A stretch of 64,000 bases of DNA from Isoetes taiwanensis. Its lineage: Eukaryota; Streptophyta; Lycopodiopsida; Isoetales; Isoetaceae. A program made the position numbers and the translations under genes. The stretch covers positions 628,938-692,937 of the forward strand of contig JAJEKV010000020.1 of the NCBI GenBank assembly GCA_021234155.1, read 5' to 3'. Within the stretch, counting starts at the first letter, position 1; every line of letters begins with the position of its first letter. Below, in pieces: positions 33,551 to 45,117 of the stretch. The notes below the pieces were generated by a model, which made no database searches, was not told the DNA's origin, and was given only the letters and a program-made list of their open reading frames with translations.

Positions 33551-33617
33551 GTCTCACACGTCGCGCCAGGACAGATTTCTACATTCTCAAAATCGGTCTG
33601 GGCGCAACGTGTGAGAC
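33551..33617 (+). repeat. Leader hairpin B (67 nt), second copy of hairpin A
   Basis: The arms are the same as in hairpin A, starting 199 bases downstream, while the loop differs (TACATTCTCAAAATC). Equal length and conserved arms with a changed loop suggest that the stem matters. Unit 2 counterpart at 55934-56001. Confidence 0.75.
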
Positions 33618-33619
33618 CT

Positions 33620-34420
33620 CCAAATTTTGAACCTCCATAACTTGAGCTACAGAGCTCCAAATCGCCGAAATTTGTTGCGTTAGGACCGTTAGACAGCCTA
33701 GAATCCATTTATGACCTCAAATTAGGATAGAAATGTCAAACCCCATCTCAAAATGACCAAAATTGCTCAAACCCTTGAATTGCTTTCCCCAAATCAGTAG
33801 TTTGTTTGTAGATAGAAGCATACCCCATTAGTAGCTCGCAAGTATTGATCTCGCTCAAGCTGATGCCTTACTCCTAGGTAGAAGTGCTCGAAACACCCCT
33901 TTGTTATAGTCATCTAGACCTTAGCATAGCAACCCAAGTCCAACTGTTGGTACACCACCTCCCCGAGCCAAAGGCATAAACCTTGACCTAATTCTCGGTC
34001 CTTCTAATAGAGTTTGACTTATATAGCCACCACATTGACACTCCCTATTGCCGATACCTAGAAAGGAGCTAGAGCCTAGAGCTGCCCAAGTCATTCCATG
34101 TGTAGAGATTGGACCCCCAAACCAACTTTGCTAGGACCTTAGAGTATACCTCAAACACCATGAGGGCTTTGCAAAACAACCCTCATGTCATGCCATACCA
34201 CACGCCCTAATGTCCATAGACTTGTAGATTATAGATATGTCTCTAGTAATGCCGCCGCCGAGCCATCTTGCTTGCTTATAGAGCCCGAATATTGTAGGAG
34301 AGCCCTTCAAGTAGACTCTTAGACTCTAGGATACACGAGCCGCTGCTTTCTCAAGGACGGGCCGAGCCACAGACGAGCTAAGGGCTTAACTTCTTGAAGA
34401 CATCAAGGTCCCAAACCAAT
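33620..34420 (+). other. Retrotransposon internal region, no ORF
   Basis: There are stops in all frames and no known motif. It is well conserved in unit 2 (56,002-56,760), mostly with one- or two-base indels. Confidence 0.4.
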
Positions 34421-37140
34421 GCACAAACAGATAAGGAGAAGGAGACCGAAAAGGCGTACCCAAGAGGGGAAGCACAACGACAAACACCTCAACCGACAAA
34501 CGAGTAGAACAGACACCACCGACCTATCATCAATCTCCATCAAATGGGAAGAATATTGGTAACCAACGGCACCAAGAATGTTCTAGATGTCAACCTCCCG
34601 CTACCACGCCCACGAGCTCACATCGAAAAGAGGATCTCAACGCCTTCACCAACTCGACGCATGAGTTTCAAAATGGAAGAACGCGAGACAACAAAATACG
34701 TGCACAGAAGATGTTAGGCATCGATGTCGCTAGCATCATCACGAGCTAGGGCCCAGAGGGCATAATCTTCCGTCGAGGAGACAACTCATGGCGACACAGA
34801 GCGATAGAAACCGGAGGGAAGATCACCACGACCTTGCAGCCCAAAGCAGCAAGCGCAACGTCAACAAAAGGAGTAACCAAGCTAGGCAACCACAAAGCAC
34901 CTAAGGCTGACCAAGATGAGCCTCCAGCCCCCTTGCACCAGCAGGAGAACTTTCATCGGGTCCAAAAAGGTAGGAGACCATGAGAGGGAGGAGACGATAT
35001 CAAGGAACATTTCCTGACTCAAGGCCCATCAGACAAGACTAGGGGCAAGACCAAGGAGGAGAATATTCTGCTCAAACAGAATTCCGACCCGTGAACACCT
35101 AGAAACCAAAGGAAGGATCGGCTTTACTACGCCAGCCAAGGAGTGCGAGACTCGAATGGTTAGGACCCAAAGGACGGAGGAGACGACCCAGCCAAAGTGG
35201 TACAAATCACGCAAAGGCTAATTTAAGGAGCTATGATAGGGCAATGGAGATGACCACACTTCCGTGCACAGTGAGAGCCACCTCGAATGAAGCAAAGCCC
35301 AAGCAAATGAGAGTCGACTCGTAAATTCAACCCTCGGGGAATGACAATGCCCGCCAATCACCACGATCTCGAGCTTCAAGACATTCAAGAATGCCCGACC
35401 GCAAAATGTAGCCAGGTGACCCTACTCAAGCTCGATCAATGGCACCGCGAAATCAGCAATCTTGCAACAAACACACCGCATGTAGGGACGCGGAGCGTTA
35501 CCGCGATTCCTCGCTAATTTAATATACACACAATAAGGAGGAGCATCTTTTTCAAGGGATCACATCGACGAACACTCTTCGCAACTTGAGGTGATCAGCC
35601 CGGATCGTACATGAAGCTCAACAATAGTAGCAAAGATCTCAAGAAATCCCGAGTCAACCCGAACGAAGAAGATGCAAAGAAAACCAAGAATCAAACGCGA
35701 TAGGAGGAAGGGAAACCCTAAAGGAGTATAAATAATTAGGTAGATCTTCGTAGTTGTTTTGCAAAAGTGGATGAATTAAAAATCCCAATGTAAATGCGAT
35801 ATGTCTATTGTATATCTAGGGTGTCCACATATATAGTGGAGAAACATGAGTTTAAAGTCATGTTTTACGGATTTAGCGCTTTAGATCGAAGCTCCTTCAC
35901 TTCACTACCAAAGGAGGAAGCAAGGAGGCACAACTATAGCCCAAGATCAAAATGGAAGAGCAACTACGAGGGAGAAACGACTAGAGGCCAAGCAAACCTT
36001 CAACTCCAAACACTTCGAAATGCCCTCAAGCGTAAGACCGCTTCTACCACCCAATGTTAGAATAAGAGACAACACCGATCATGTCAAGATCATCAACGCT
36101 GGCACCGTGACATCGCCGTGGCGCAACACTACCTCTTGTAGCAAAGGGCGCGACTTGACTAACTTATGACATGAGTGGCCTCAACAATGGAAGGAGGAAC
36201 ACCCCGACATCAACGAGCCAACTAAGAAGGCAACATCTCGACGCACCATAATTCCAACTTGTGGTAATATAGGGGATGTGCTATGACACGGTATTAGATG
36301 GAGATGCACTTACGAAAGGCACCGCGACGAGGAGATATGCCCCCAACAACTAGGGTGATGGCTTCACGATACTCCTACCAAGAATTAGAAGAGAAGAAGT
36401 CGACCATATCTCCGACATGTGGCACGCCAAACGCCTAAGGTAGAAGCATTCGACGCCTTTAACGACAAGGATAGCAACCAAGCACCTTCGGGCGAAAGAG
36501 AGTTCAAGATAATAGCCGTGCTATTCAACGACAAGAGTATATCTAAGGCGGTACTTCTTCAACGCAAGGGTCAAGTCACTACAGAGATAAGGATCCATCA
36601 TCCCTACAAATCGGAGCCATCGTGAGGAGAGTCATGATGCCTTACTTGCCAAAGAGACCAAATGCATAGAAGGACAAAGGTCGAAACTGAAGATGGAGAA
36701 GTGCTAGCAACCGACTTCTTCCACGAAGCCCCCGCAGGCAACAGGAGGATCAAAACCGACGAAAGCACAATCAAAGTCACCGGAGGGTACCTCAAGACAA
36801 GAAGACGGCATAGCAATCGTGGAACGGACAACGCCCAAGCCATGTGATCGAGGGGATCAAACGGCAAAGTTTGGAAGCTCGATGGAGAACCAACTAGGTG
36901 AGGCGAGCCGATGACTTGCACGCTGCCTTGCATGCAACTTGGTGAACCCAAGGATGAACGATTCAAAGAACAATCGCAGAAGAGAACAACCCGTGAGGAG
37001 TATAGCCAAAGGAATCACAAGACAACCTCAAGAGACGCCCAAATAGCTTCAAGTATCATGAAGGGGGAACAATTATTGCCCGAGAACAGATCAAGAAGCG
37101 CACTCAAAATGTCGAAGCATCAACGACCAGCACACCTTTA
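34421..37140 (+). pseudogene. GC-richer internal region with broken coding-like frames (possible gag remnant)
   Basis: Composition shifts to a purine- and C-rich, CGA/GAA-rich sequence typical of coding DNA. Frames are broken every 100-300 bases. Open pieces include 35794-36060, 36419-36625 (FKIIAVLFNDKSISK) and 36662-36847 (NRRIKTDESTIKVTGGYLKT). The last is longer in unit 2 (58889-59215), where an upstream frame joins it. No zinc knuckle (CX2CX4HX4C), protease or RT motif was seen. The region may be a gag-like gene, a captured gene, or GC-rich non-coding DNA. Confidence 0.35.
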
Positions 37141-39890
37141 GTTAGAATGTGATGCAAAGCGTTGTGCCATAGCCGACAAACACCTGAGGGCCCAAGTATA
37201 TCAACAAGTTACCCCGGAGTATGAGCCGACGCACAAATAGGAGGATATAGATCATCAACACCATTGAAGGAACACCGAATGACATTGCCAAGGAGTAGGT
37301 GTCCAACTCAAGGGAGGCACAAGGGAGACCTAATAGCTCTAGTAGTAATTGTAATTATGTAAGCTATATGTTTTGCATGTATAGTTCCCTTGTTATTTCT
37401 TCCCTCCCATAGCGTAACACATCAAAGGAAGAGATGTCATGCAAGTTGCGTGGGTGAAGCAATCAACATCGCCAACACTCTTCGGCAACACGATAACGAC
37501 AAGAGGACTCGACGATGAGACATCGATGGAGTCGAAGAAACAATATCGATACGAGTCATCCTTAGCCGCCAAGAGAGTTCAAGATGAAAGATCTCTTTCA
37601 ACAAACTACCACCTTCGTGCATTTGAAAAGCCGCATGCAAGATTCAAATGATCAACTACACCATCAAGCCACCAAAGAATGAGAGGCTTCTAAATCAACA
37701 AAGTCAACCTCTACATCAAAGAGGAGCCACCGCCAAGGAGACCAAGTATCGAAATTTACTTCGAAGAACGCTACCTTGCTCCTTCAAGCAGTAACGAGTG
37801 GATGAGCTTCTAGCAAGCTCAAAGATCTAAGGCCATGGGGCCTAGTAGGTTAAATGTATGGATGGTAACATCCATATTGGGATTAGAAGGCAATTCCCGA
37901 TATTCTCGCTGGAAAGGATTGCCCAATTGGGAAGGAGACGATAGGAGTAACTAAAATTATACACGATTGTTAATGCACATCCAACGTATTGAAACCACTT
38001 GGTGAGATTGATCTCCCTCGCCAAGAAGGAATCACTACTAGGATAATTGTTGACCATGTATAAATCTAGTATCTCCAAAAGAATAATCCAACCGAAAGAA
38101 AAGAAGTAATCTAACAAGTCCGCCAACTTGTTACGATGACATCAATTCGATTGGTAGGAATATTCCAAGAGTTTAAATAACTAAGAAAGGGGAATCTCTA
38201 GAATAATAAAATAATAGTACATGCAAGGTACATCTAAAATAAGAATTATAGTAATCAAATAGTCTTTTGAGACAAAAGGAATTGTCGTCATGACAAAACC
38301 TTGTGGTTTAGAATCGCTCTAACTAAGTAGATAACCCATAACTATATTGAAATAAATGATAACATAATATGTGCATCCATCTTAGATGGTTATATATGTT
38401 AGCTAAGGCTAGTAACTTAATGCGCCAAGTAAGAAGCGATAACCTCTTAAGGGGAGAGAATAGATATGACGCTGTGTGCAATGTCATTGAAGGGGTGCAG
38501 ACCATTTTCTTTTCAAAGAAAGTGGGAGGGCTCAATCTTATGATTGAACGTGATTTGCAATCAATTGACCGACCAGAATAGAGTTCACTCCGCAATGGCC
38601 GGGCGAATAGAGCGTAAGATAGATAGATAGATAGCTCGTGAGGCCTTCAACGTATGGCGACCCACGTAGTAGTGAACTACACCAACGAAGTGGAGCAAAA
38701 CTATGGGAGCAATGAACCACCAAGTCACCTCCAAACTACTCGACGCCGGCTCAATGAGTGGATGCGTTTTAGCCTTAGGTAAGGTATGCGCATGTATTAT
38801 AAGCCTTAATGTGTCTTATTGATAAGTTAAATATAGACCCTAATAACTCCATAGAAATTGTTGTAATGTATATGTATCATAGGGAAATAAGTTAAATAAC
38901 AACGATAATGTGAAGTAGCATGTTAATTAATCCTTCGCAAGGATGCAATTCCTTCCAAGGATAGCTATAGGTCCTTATAAATATAAATAGAAAATAGAAT
39001 TCGGATATACTTAAGTGCATCTTAGGGATATACTTCCAAGGGTAATGCAGACCCAAGGAAGAGAATAAGAAGCACATCTAATTCTTGTGTATGATAATTA
39101 AAACCCCGCCTATAATACAATAGGTCTAAATCAGGGGTTATTGTTTAAATAATCGCGATCTAAAAGTCGCTAAATATTGCAAAGCTTAGAGTAAATATAA
39201 TTGTACTATCGGAAGTAATGTATCCGATACTATGATAATGTTAATTCATAAATATTACCTTAGGGTAATTATGTTAATCACATGCATTAAGGGAGAGCCA
39301 AAAAAAAAAAAATTGGCCTGTGCATGTCGATTTGTGTTTAGATTAGTTTCATGTGTAGTTAAGATTAATCCGCGATGCGATGCAACCTATGCTTGGTATG
39401 GATTGCATGCGCGCAAGTTACCGATGATGAGACCACTACGGTGATCTCTAGGGCGTGGTGTAATGTCAATGTAGGCATGACCGCCAAGCTTCCGCCCGAC
39501 GAGTGGAAGGTAGATTAGAAAGTCTACTGTCCCACGGAAGTAGACGACCTCTCGAGAGAAAGGAGGTCATTAAGGAATGCATTGATAGGAAAGGCACCTT
39601 TAGCCCCATATATGCTTTGATAGGAGGAATCTATCCTTTCACGCCCCCACGCCGAAGGATATCCTCCACGCCAAGCAACTAGAGGTGTAGGCATGAGCGC
39701 ATATAGGCATATAGGCTGGCCTCTCCACGGCCATAATGGAAGATCCACCCTCTTCCTACGGAGATTAGCCATGCATCCATGTAGATAGGTGGGTGGTCAC
39801 CATATAACCAAAATTTTTTTTTTTAATAATTAATAATAGGTAGTGTCGACTGCAGCCAATAGAGCCCCTGAGGGCAAGGAGGTCGAACGA
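37141..39890 (+). other. AT-rich 3' internal region, non-coding
   Basis: There are stops in all frames. It contains a GATA run (38620-38632), an A run after GGGAGAGCC (39301) and a dyad ATTACCTTAGGGTAAT (39254-39269). The dyad recurs in closely similar form downstream. No gene was recognised. Confidence 0.45.
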
Positions 39891-39893
39891 AGG

Positions 39894-40440
39894 CTTGCAA
39901 CACAAATTTTGTTATAATGTGTTGCAAGGGATGAAGGGTACCTTAGAAGTGTAAATTTTGTATGAAATTGATAAACTTTGATAAACTTAAATGTTGTATT
40001 AAGTAAGGTTAATAATTACCTTGCGGGATTAAGTTATGATGTGATAAGTTAATAGGATAACTAAATAGTAATGTCTTAAACATTACCTTAGAGTAATTCT
40101 AATAATTAAGATAGTAAGTATGTAATTATAGATATTGTAAAATTAATGCAGGATTTTAAGGTGAAGACCGCAACACAAATTTTGTTGGAATGTGTTGCAA
40201 GGAATGAAGAGTACCTTAAATAATAATTGTATATGAAAGTGTTAAATTGTGATAAACTAAATGTTGTGATAATAGAAACTAATAAGTACCTTATTTTAGT
40301 AGAAGTTACTTAATTGACAACTTATTTGATAATGTAATGGCGCAATAATGATTTAAAAATATTATCTTAAGGTAATCGTAAATAAATAAAATGTGTAAGT
40401 ATTATAATAGTATATCGATGCATCGCCGATTGCGTGTTAG
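39894..40440 (+). repeat. Subterminal two-copy repeat (about 273 bp) with hairpins
   Basis: Units start at 39897 and 40170 with GCAACACAAATTTTGTT and close with TGTGTTGCAAGG and GTACCTTA. CTTGCAACACA/TGTGTTGCAAG forms a perfect 11-bp stem in the first unit. Each unit ends with a dyad near ATTACCTTAGAGTAAT (40082-40097; 40361-40376). It lies just before the purine tract. Unit 2 counterpart at 62244-62740. Confidence 0.65.
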
Positions 40441-40484
40441 GAAGATTCCAAGGTGGGAGAACCACGATGCCGCGACAAATCATT

Positions 40485-40498
40485 TCGTTGGGGAGAAT
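40485..40498 (+). other. Purine-rich tract next to LTR2
   Basis: GTTGGGGAGAATG immediately precedes the LTR start TGACGC. The unit 2 equivalent is AAGGTGGGGAGAATG (62838-62851). The tract primes plus-strand synthesis in LTR retrotransposons. Confidence 0.65.
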
Positions 40499-40499
40499 G

Positions 40500-42110
40500 T
40501 GACGCTCCAAAGACAAAGATAATGCCCCAGACGTATATTGTAATCGCCACGCCACGCTGCATTAACGCCACCCCTCGACCGACGGTACGCCAACGCGCAG
40601 CCAAGTGGGTAGCCCCTAGGGGCAACTTGCTAAGAATGTGCATTAGTATTAATGTGCACATTTTCCAATGTACACATTAATGTGGGCACATTTCCATGTG
40701 GCCACTTGATGCCAAGTGGGCCATACCCATAGGTGCAATTAATGTGCACATTTTCCAATGTACATTTCATTAATGTGCACACATTTCCATGTGAGCACAT
40801 TTGGGTGCACACATTTCCATGTGGGCACATTTGGCCACCTAGCCCTTAAAGGCAAGGGTTCTTTTCCCACCATCCCACATGCCTAAAGGGGATAATTGGA
40901 AACCCTAGCCACCCCCTTGTCTATTTAAGTAGGAGAACCCTAACTTGCCCATTTTCGCTTCTAGGGTTTTAGAGCTCGCTTTTGGTCAGCCTCAAGAGCT
41001 AAAACCTTCCCCTGCACTGGCCCTGAGAGAATTGCATCATTAGTTTTCCTTGATTCGAGCATTTCAAAGGATGGTCGAAGTTCAGTCGAGGAGGAACTCA
41101 AGATCAGGTATTTAGGCAATTTAGTAGTCTAAACCCCATTTCAGCCATCGAATCAGTAGGTTTAGCCTCTTAAATTGCCCATAGCAGCCCTCTAGAACTC
41201 TAGATAGCAGATTCTAACTAAAGAACCTAACTCTATGATATAGATTAGATCTTGTTCTTTAGTTCTTCTGTGATGTATATGGATGATGTATCTCTGTGAA
41301 CTCCTTGTATTGGGAAGGGGGGTAGAGACCTAAAGCTTGGTAGTAGATGCTCCTAGATTAGCCTCTAGCACACTATAGATGCCTGTGGCACAAGAGCCAC
41401 ACCACTTGTGGGTGAAGGGGGCCGACCGCTTATATAAGGAGGTTCGTGTTCTCGACTCTGAACCATCCCTATGGTGTGTTAGTGCTACCACCGGATCATT
41501 GTGACTAGGTCTAATGGCTTGCCACCGTGGGGGCAAGGCATGGGCCCGACACCTAAGTGAGGTGGTGAATATGACCTTCCATTGAGTTCAAGTCGAATAC
41601 GGGCAAAGGGCCCTAGTCACCTTGAGTCAAGATGGAGATCTCTCGAGAGGAGTGATCCCCACCGCCCCCATCGAATCGGGAGATGTAACCTGTGATATAG
41701 CCCCTTTGGCGGCGCATCCTACGTCCCAACACTCCTTACTCCAAAGTGTGCACGTGGAGGGGCGGATGGAGAGTGGACAACCCTATGCTATAATTTATGC
41801 TACCCAAAATCATTATGAATTGCCCCAAGAATGAATCGAAGACCAAGCCCGCCGGCCATCCCTTTGAGTCTCGAGCCTTGCAGATTCCATGTGATGTGCC
41901 ATCTTGGCCCGGTGAGGGAGGACCATCCCTTCGTGATGGTCATATGATGCTGATGTATGTGCTGTCGACATGTATATGTTTACGCTCAAGAAATAGGTAG
42001 GCTCCCGAGGGAGACGGGTGTACGACCTAATTTTCCACTCGAACCCGCCACCTTTGGCAAGAAGTCACGTGAGGGCCCTCAGATAAGCATGGAGCTGGTA
42101 TGGGGATGAA
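40500..42110 (+). repeat. 3' LTR of unit 1 element, truncated at the unit junction
   Basis: It matches LTR1 from its first base to about 31,757, then stops at GGGGATGAA, where the second 22.4-kb unit begins. It has one instead of several GACCATC/GATGGTC units. The missing 3' end (about 800 bases of LTR1) and absent flank show that the duplication breakpoint lies within the LTR. Confidence 0.75.
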
Positions 42111-42720
42111 TCTCCATAAAATCCCTACATATTTGATTATCCAATCTTCTGATGCCATTGATAAGACATTATTATGAAAATTTGGACTTCTGGTGATCAA
42201 GAAATTTAGTTTTATCAATTTTCATTTCAGCAATCAGGCCAATAGGAAGTTATTTGTTCATCATTTCACCAGACTAACATAATATAACAGCCTTCTGATG
42301 ACAGGGTAGGGAGCTAAACAAATGAGAAGAAAGTACCATAAGAGTACAGATAATGGGTCTAAAAATAGCAAAATGTCTTACCAGAAGCCAAAGCTGCTAG
42401 ACATAAAAAAGACTAGCAAAGCAAAACTCAAGCAGAAGTTAGTGTAGGCGATTTTCAGCGCTTTTATGCACCATAAAAAATACACAAGTGACTCTAGTCC
42501 ATCGCCATATAATACTATAATAAAAACACTTTTTGAGTGTGCTCAGACAGCCAAGGGTTTGTCTTCAAACAGCCAAAAGGCTGTATCAGAAACTCTAGTC
42601 CGTTAATATTATCATCACAGCACTATTTATGCCAATGTAAATAGATTGACCAGGAATCTAGTCCATCAACTAAAATCCATATCCTGTTTCATCACCAACA
42701 AAGAAGGGATTTGCTAACCT
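42111..42720. other. Non-coding start of unit 2
   Basis: Near-identical to 19719-20300; no gene. Differences are single-base indels in A or T runs plus short changes at CTG/CAG words. Confidence 0.45.
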
Positions 42721-43090
42721 TCACATATAATTTACCAGAACAGAGCACACCGTAAAGATACGAAGAATTACAATAAGAAAAAAGCGAGATTTTGCTGTCA
42801 TCAATCTTATGGCACTAACAGCTCCATGAAGAAGTGCTGCTAGCTTCCTATCATGATAATCTAATCTATGCTCGCCCTGACGAACAAGATCAATGCAGAA
42901 AAGTCTGCTAACAAGACCGTGGCAGGCGAGCAATGAAGCTAAAAAATGTGTGGCTACCGGAATGTGGCTAGATTGACGCCGAACCAAGCAGGAAGAAAAA
43001 CTTACTGAATTCGATCGTCCAGCAGCACGGTTGCTATGGGCCTTATCCGGCAGAAACCCATCACAGACGGAGGGGCACCTGTAATGACTC
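42721..43090 (-). other. Possible divergent transcript, unit 2 copy
   Basis: This is the counterpart of the - strand frame at 20302-20598. The core DLVRQGEHRLDYHDRKLAAL is unchanged. The N-terminal side reads HIPVATHFLASLL instead of HIPVIHIFLASLL, and the C-terminal end is shifted. Coding status remains open. Confidence 0.3.
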
Positions 43091-43299
43091 TAAGGCCACG
43101 GTTATACAAAATAATGAGCAGCAGGGTAATATAGGGCAAGCGTCGCTTCTAGGGTTTCTTTTTTAGCACCTTGTTTTTTTAACCTTTAATTAAACTGAAG
43201 GGTTATAGGGCCACGTTGCAAAGTCAAAACAGTCAGGATTATATCTCAAAGCCTAAAGTTAAAACTTCCTCCTCAATTTGGCCTGCTCAATTTGGTGTG

Positions 43300-44819
43300 A
43301 TGGAAGATCGTTCTGCACTAGCATCCTTTGCTTTGGACGCTTGCCGTAGTTCCCCAGAGGGCGCCGACCTTGCAGTGGCTGCATTCGTTCAAGCATTGCG
43401 CAGCTATAGAAGAGCATCAGGCAAGTTTTTGTTGATTGTTCTCACTTTCCAGTACGAATTATGTGGAGAAAGAGTTTAAATTCGTGTAGGGACAGCATAC
43501 TAGGTTACCCTAATTTTGTAAATTTTGTGATTGTTGTCAGCCGTTTGCTACTCCAATTTCATGGACCTCGTAGTTGTCTGCTTAGACAAGGCATTCATTG
43601 CTCATTAGACTTGTATTTTCTGACGGATTTGCTTCGGTACAGTTTGCACCCCATTTCCAAAGTTTTTTGCAAACGAACATAATGCCAGTGAAAAGAATTT
43701 TTCATCCCTTGAGGAAGCTGTTCAACATTTTCCCCAAATAAGGGAACCATTTTTCATCAATTTAACATCAATGCCAGCTCCAACACTATCCCTGGGATAT
43801 CTAATAGGGGAGATGCCACATTATTCCTTGAAATTGTTTGCTTGGATATTACGTTCTTCCCACCGCTTGAAATTTGTGTCAAACCCAGCGGCACTAGAAA
43901 TGCATTGCCAGATTTTGTTGTGAAGGTAATCACATACAAAATGCCGTGATCTTTGCAGCAAATTTGTTGGCTTTTATTGAGCTATTTTATTTGGCACATT
44001 TAACAATTAGCCTGCTCTTGCATACAATTATTTTCCAATGTTGTGTTGCACTGAAATAATTATTTGTTCCAGGTGCAGGAAGAACAAGATACCAGACTTG
44101 AGGAGCTAAAGCAAAAATATGGAACCCTTTTTGCATTTCATGGCACGAGAGGAGAGAACCTGCACAGTATCATGCACTATGGTAAGCGTGAAGAAACAAA
44201 GCAGTTGTGACTGCTTTTGATTGTTTTAAGTTCCTATAAGGCTTTTGTATATTAGAGTCCTTGCATGGTTAGTGATATTGTTTTCATTTGTATTGTTCTC
44301 ACCTGCAGGCTTGCTGAACTTGAGTAGTACAGAGCTGATGGTGCTATATTTGGTGATGGTATATACTTTTCCAGTGATCTTGCTGTTGCATTAAGTTTCT
44401 CCAAGGCTAGTGAAGGATGGTCACAATCCTGTTTTGGGAAGGCCCAGAGGTATATTCTTGTATGTGAAATAGCAAAAGGGCGTGGAGTTGTCTATTCAAA
44501 GGCAGGAGACCATGAACCATCTGGGACAAGAAAGGATCCTGGTTATATAATAGTGCAAAATAGTGATCTCAAGTAGAATCCGGTATGTATTTTTTGTATT
44601 CTGAAGCATATTTGCATGACCAAACCATGGGTTCCAGTCCATCCACACAAAGAAAAGAGCAATCAATGGCAAATATAAGTGCTGCTTGCTTTTTGGCAAA
44701 ATGCTTGCAAAATTATTGCTGTTCTGTATTGTCTCTTGCTTCTGCTGATTGGCTTGGTTAAATCAGATGTGACCAAGCATAAAAAGCTTTCAAGATCTGT
44801 CAACCAGTTTTTATTCTGA
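43300..44819 (+). pseudogene. PARP16: PARP16-like gene, second copy, broken
   Basis: Exon equivalents are 43300-43420, 43643-43925, 44073-44181 and 44309-44819, with the same GC donor after exon 1. Exon 2 has lost 34 bases at about 43887, which shifts the frame. Exon 4 has lost 7 bases at about 44337, before the catalytic Tyr motif, and reads AAGTAG (stop) at 44571-44576, where unit 1 reads GTTAGA. The Cys before the third splice junction is Tyr here. FHGTRGENLHSIMH is intact. If the sequence is right, this copy cannot make the full enzyme. The 7-base loss and the stop lie at CTGCAG and CTCG words, where unit 1/unit 2 differences cluster, so sequencing error is a real alternative for those two. 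The 34-base loss is harder to explain that way. Confidence 0.75.
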
Positions 44820-45117
44820 TTTATAACATGTTGGCACTTATGAATGGTGTGTGCATAATAAAGTTGATTAAATGACATGGTAGACAAACATATGGTAAGC
44901 ATTGCAAACTTAGCTTGTCAATAAGTTCATTAGGGTATCACAAAACAGATGAAGCATGAAATATGTTGGCAATGTAATGACCAGCTTCAGTTTTGTTGAA
45001 TACTCGGAGATCCATGGTTAAAGGCTTTTTTGTTTCTTTTCTTTTCAATCTTTGAATCTGTATATACTTCTTGTACGCTTTTAATTCACTTCTAGACTTT
45101 GCAGACTCCAATCAACA
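44820..45117. other. 3' flank of PARP16-like second copy
   Basis: Nearly identical to 22487-22786, including the AATAAA word. Confidence 0.5.

Larger units (their letters stand above)
19719..42110. repeat. Segmental tandem duplication, unit 1 (about 22.4 kb)
   Basis: The sequence from TCTCCATAAAAT at 19719 onward reappears from 42111. It keeps the same order and orientation of the PARP16-like gene, LINE fragment, inverted repeat and LTR retrotransposon. The start-to-start distance is 22,392 bases. Unit 1 ends inside the 3' LTR of its retrotransposon, at an LTR position matching about 31,757 of the 5' LTR. The left flank (GGTTTTTA) and the junction (GGGGATGAA) share only one or two bases, so joining by end-joining or template switching is more likely than homologous recombination between long repeats. 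Confidence 0.85.
29983..42110 (+). mobile_element. Large non-autonomous LTR retrotransposon, copy in unit 1
   Basis: Order: 5' LTR (29983-32585), primer-binding site, leader with two hairpins, about 7.9 kb of internal DNA, purine tract and a 3' LTR cut off at the unit junction. I found no aspartic protease, reverse transcriptase (YxDD), RNase H or integrase motif in any + frame. The large size, long LTRs and lack of pol fit the LARD class (large retrotransposon derivatives) mobilised by a partner element. The TG(T)GACGC... start after a GGGGAGAA tract is like Ty3/gypsy elements. Whether a decayed gag lies in 34.4-37.1 kb is open. Target-site duplications cannot be tested because the 3' end is missing. 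Confidence 0.7.

Noticed and set aside
34421-37140. Reverse transcriptase or integrase of a Ty3/gypsy element
   Set aside because: No YxDD, DTG/DSG or HHCC/DDE pattern was found in any + frame of either unit.
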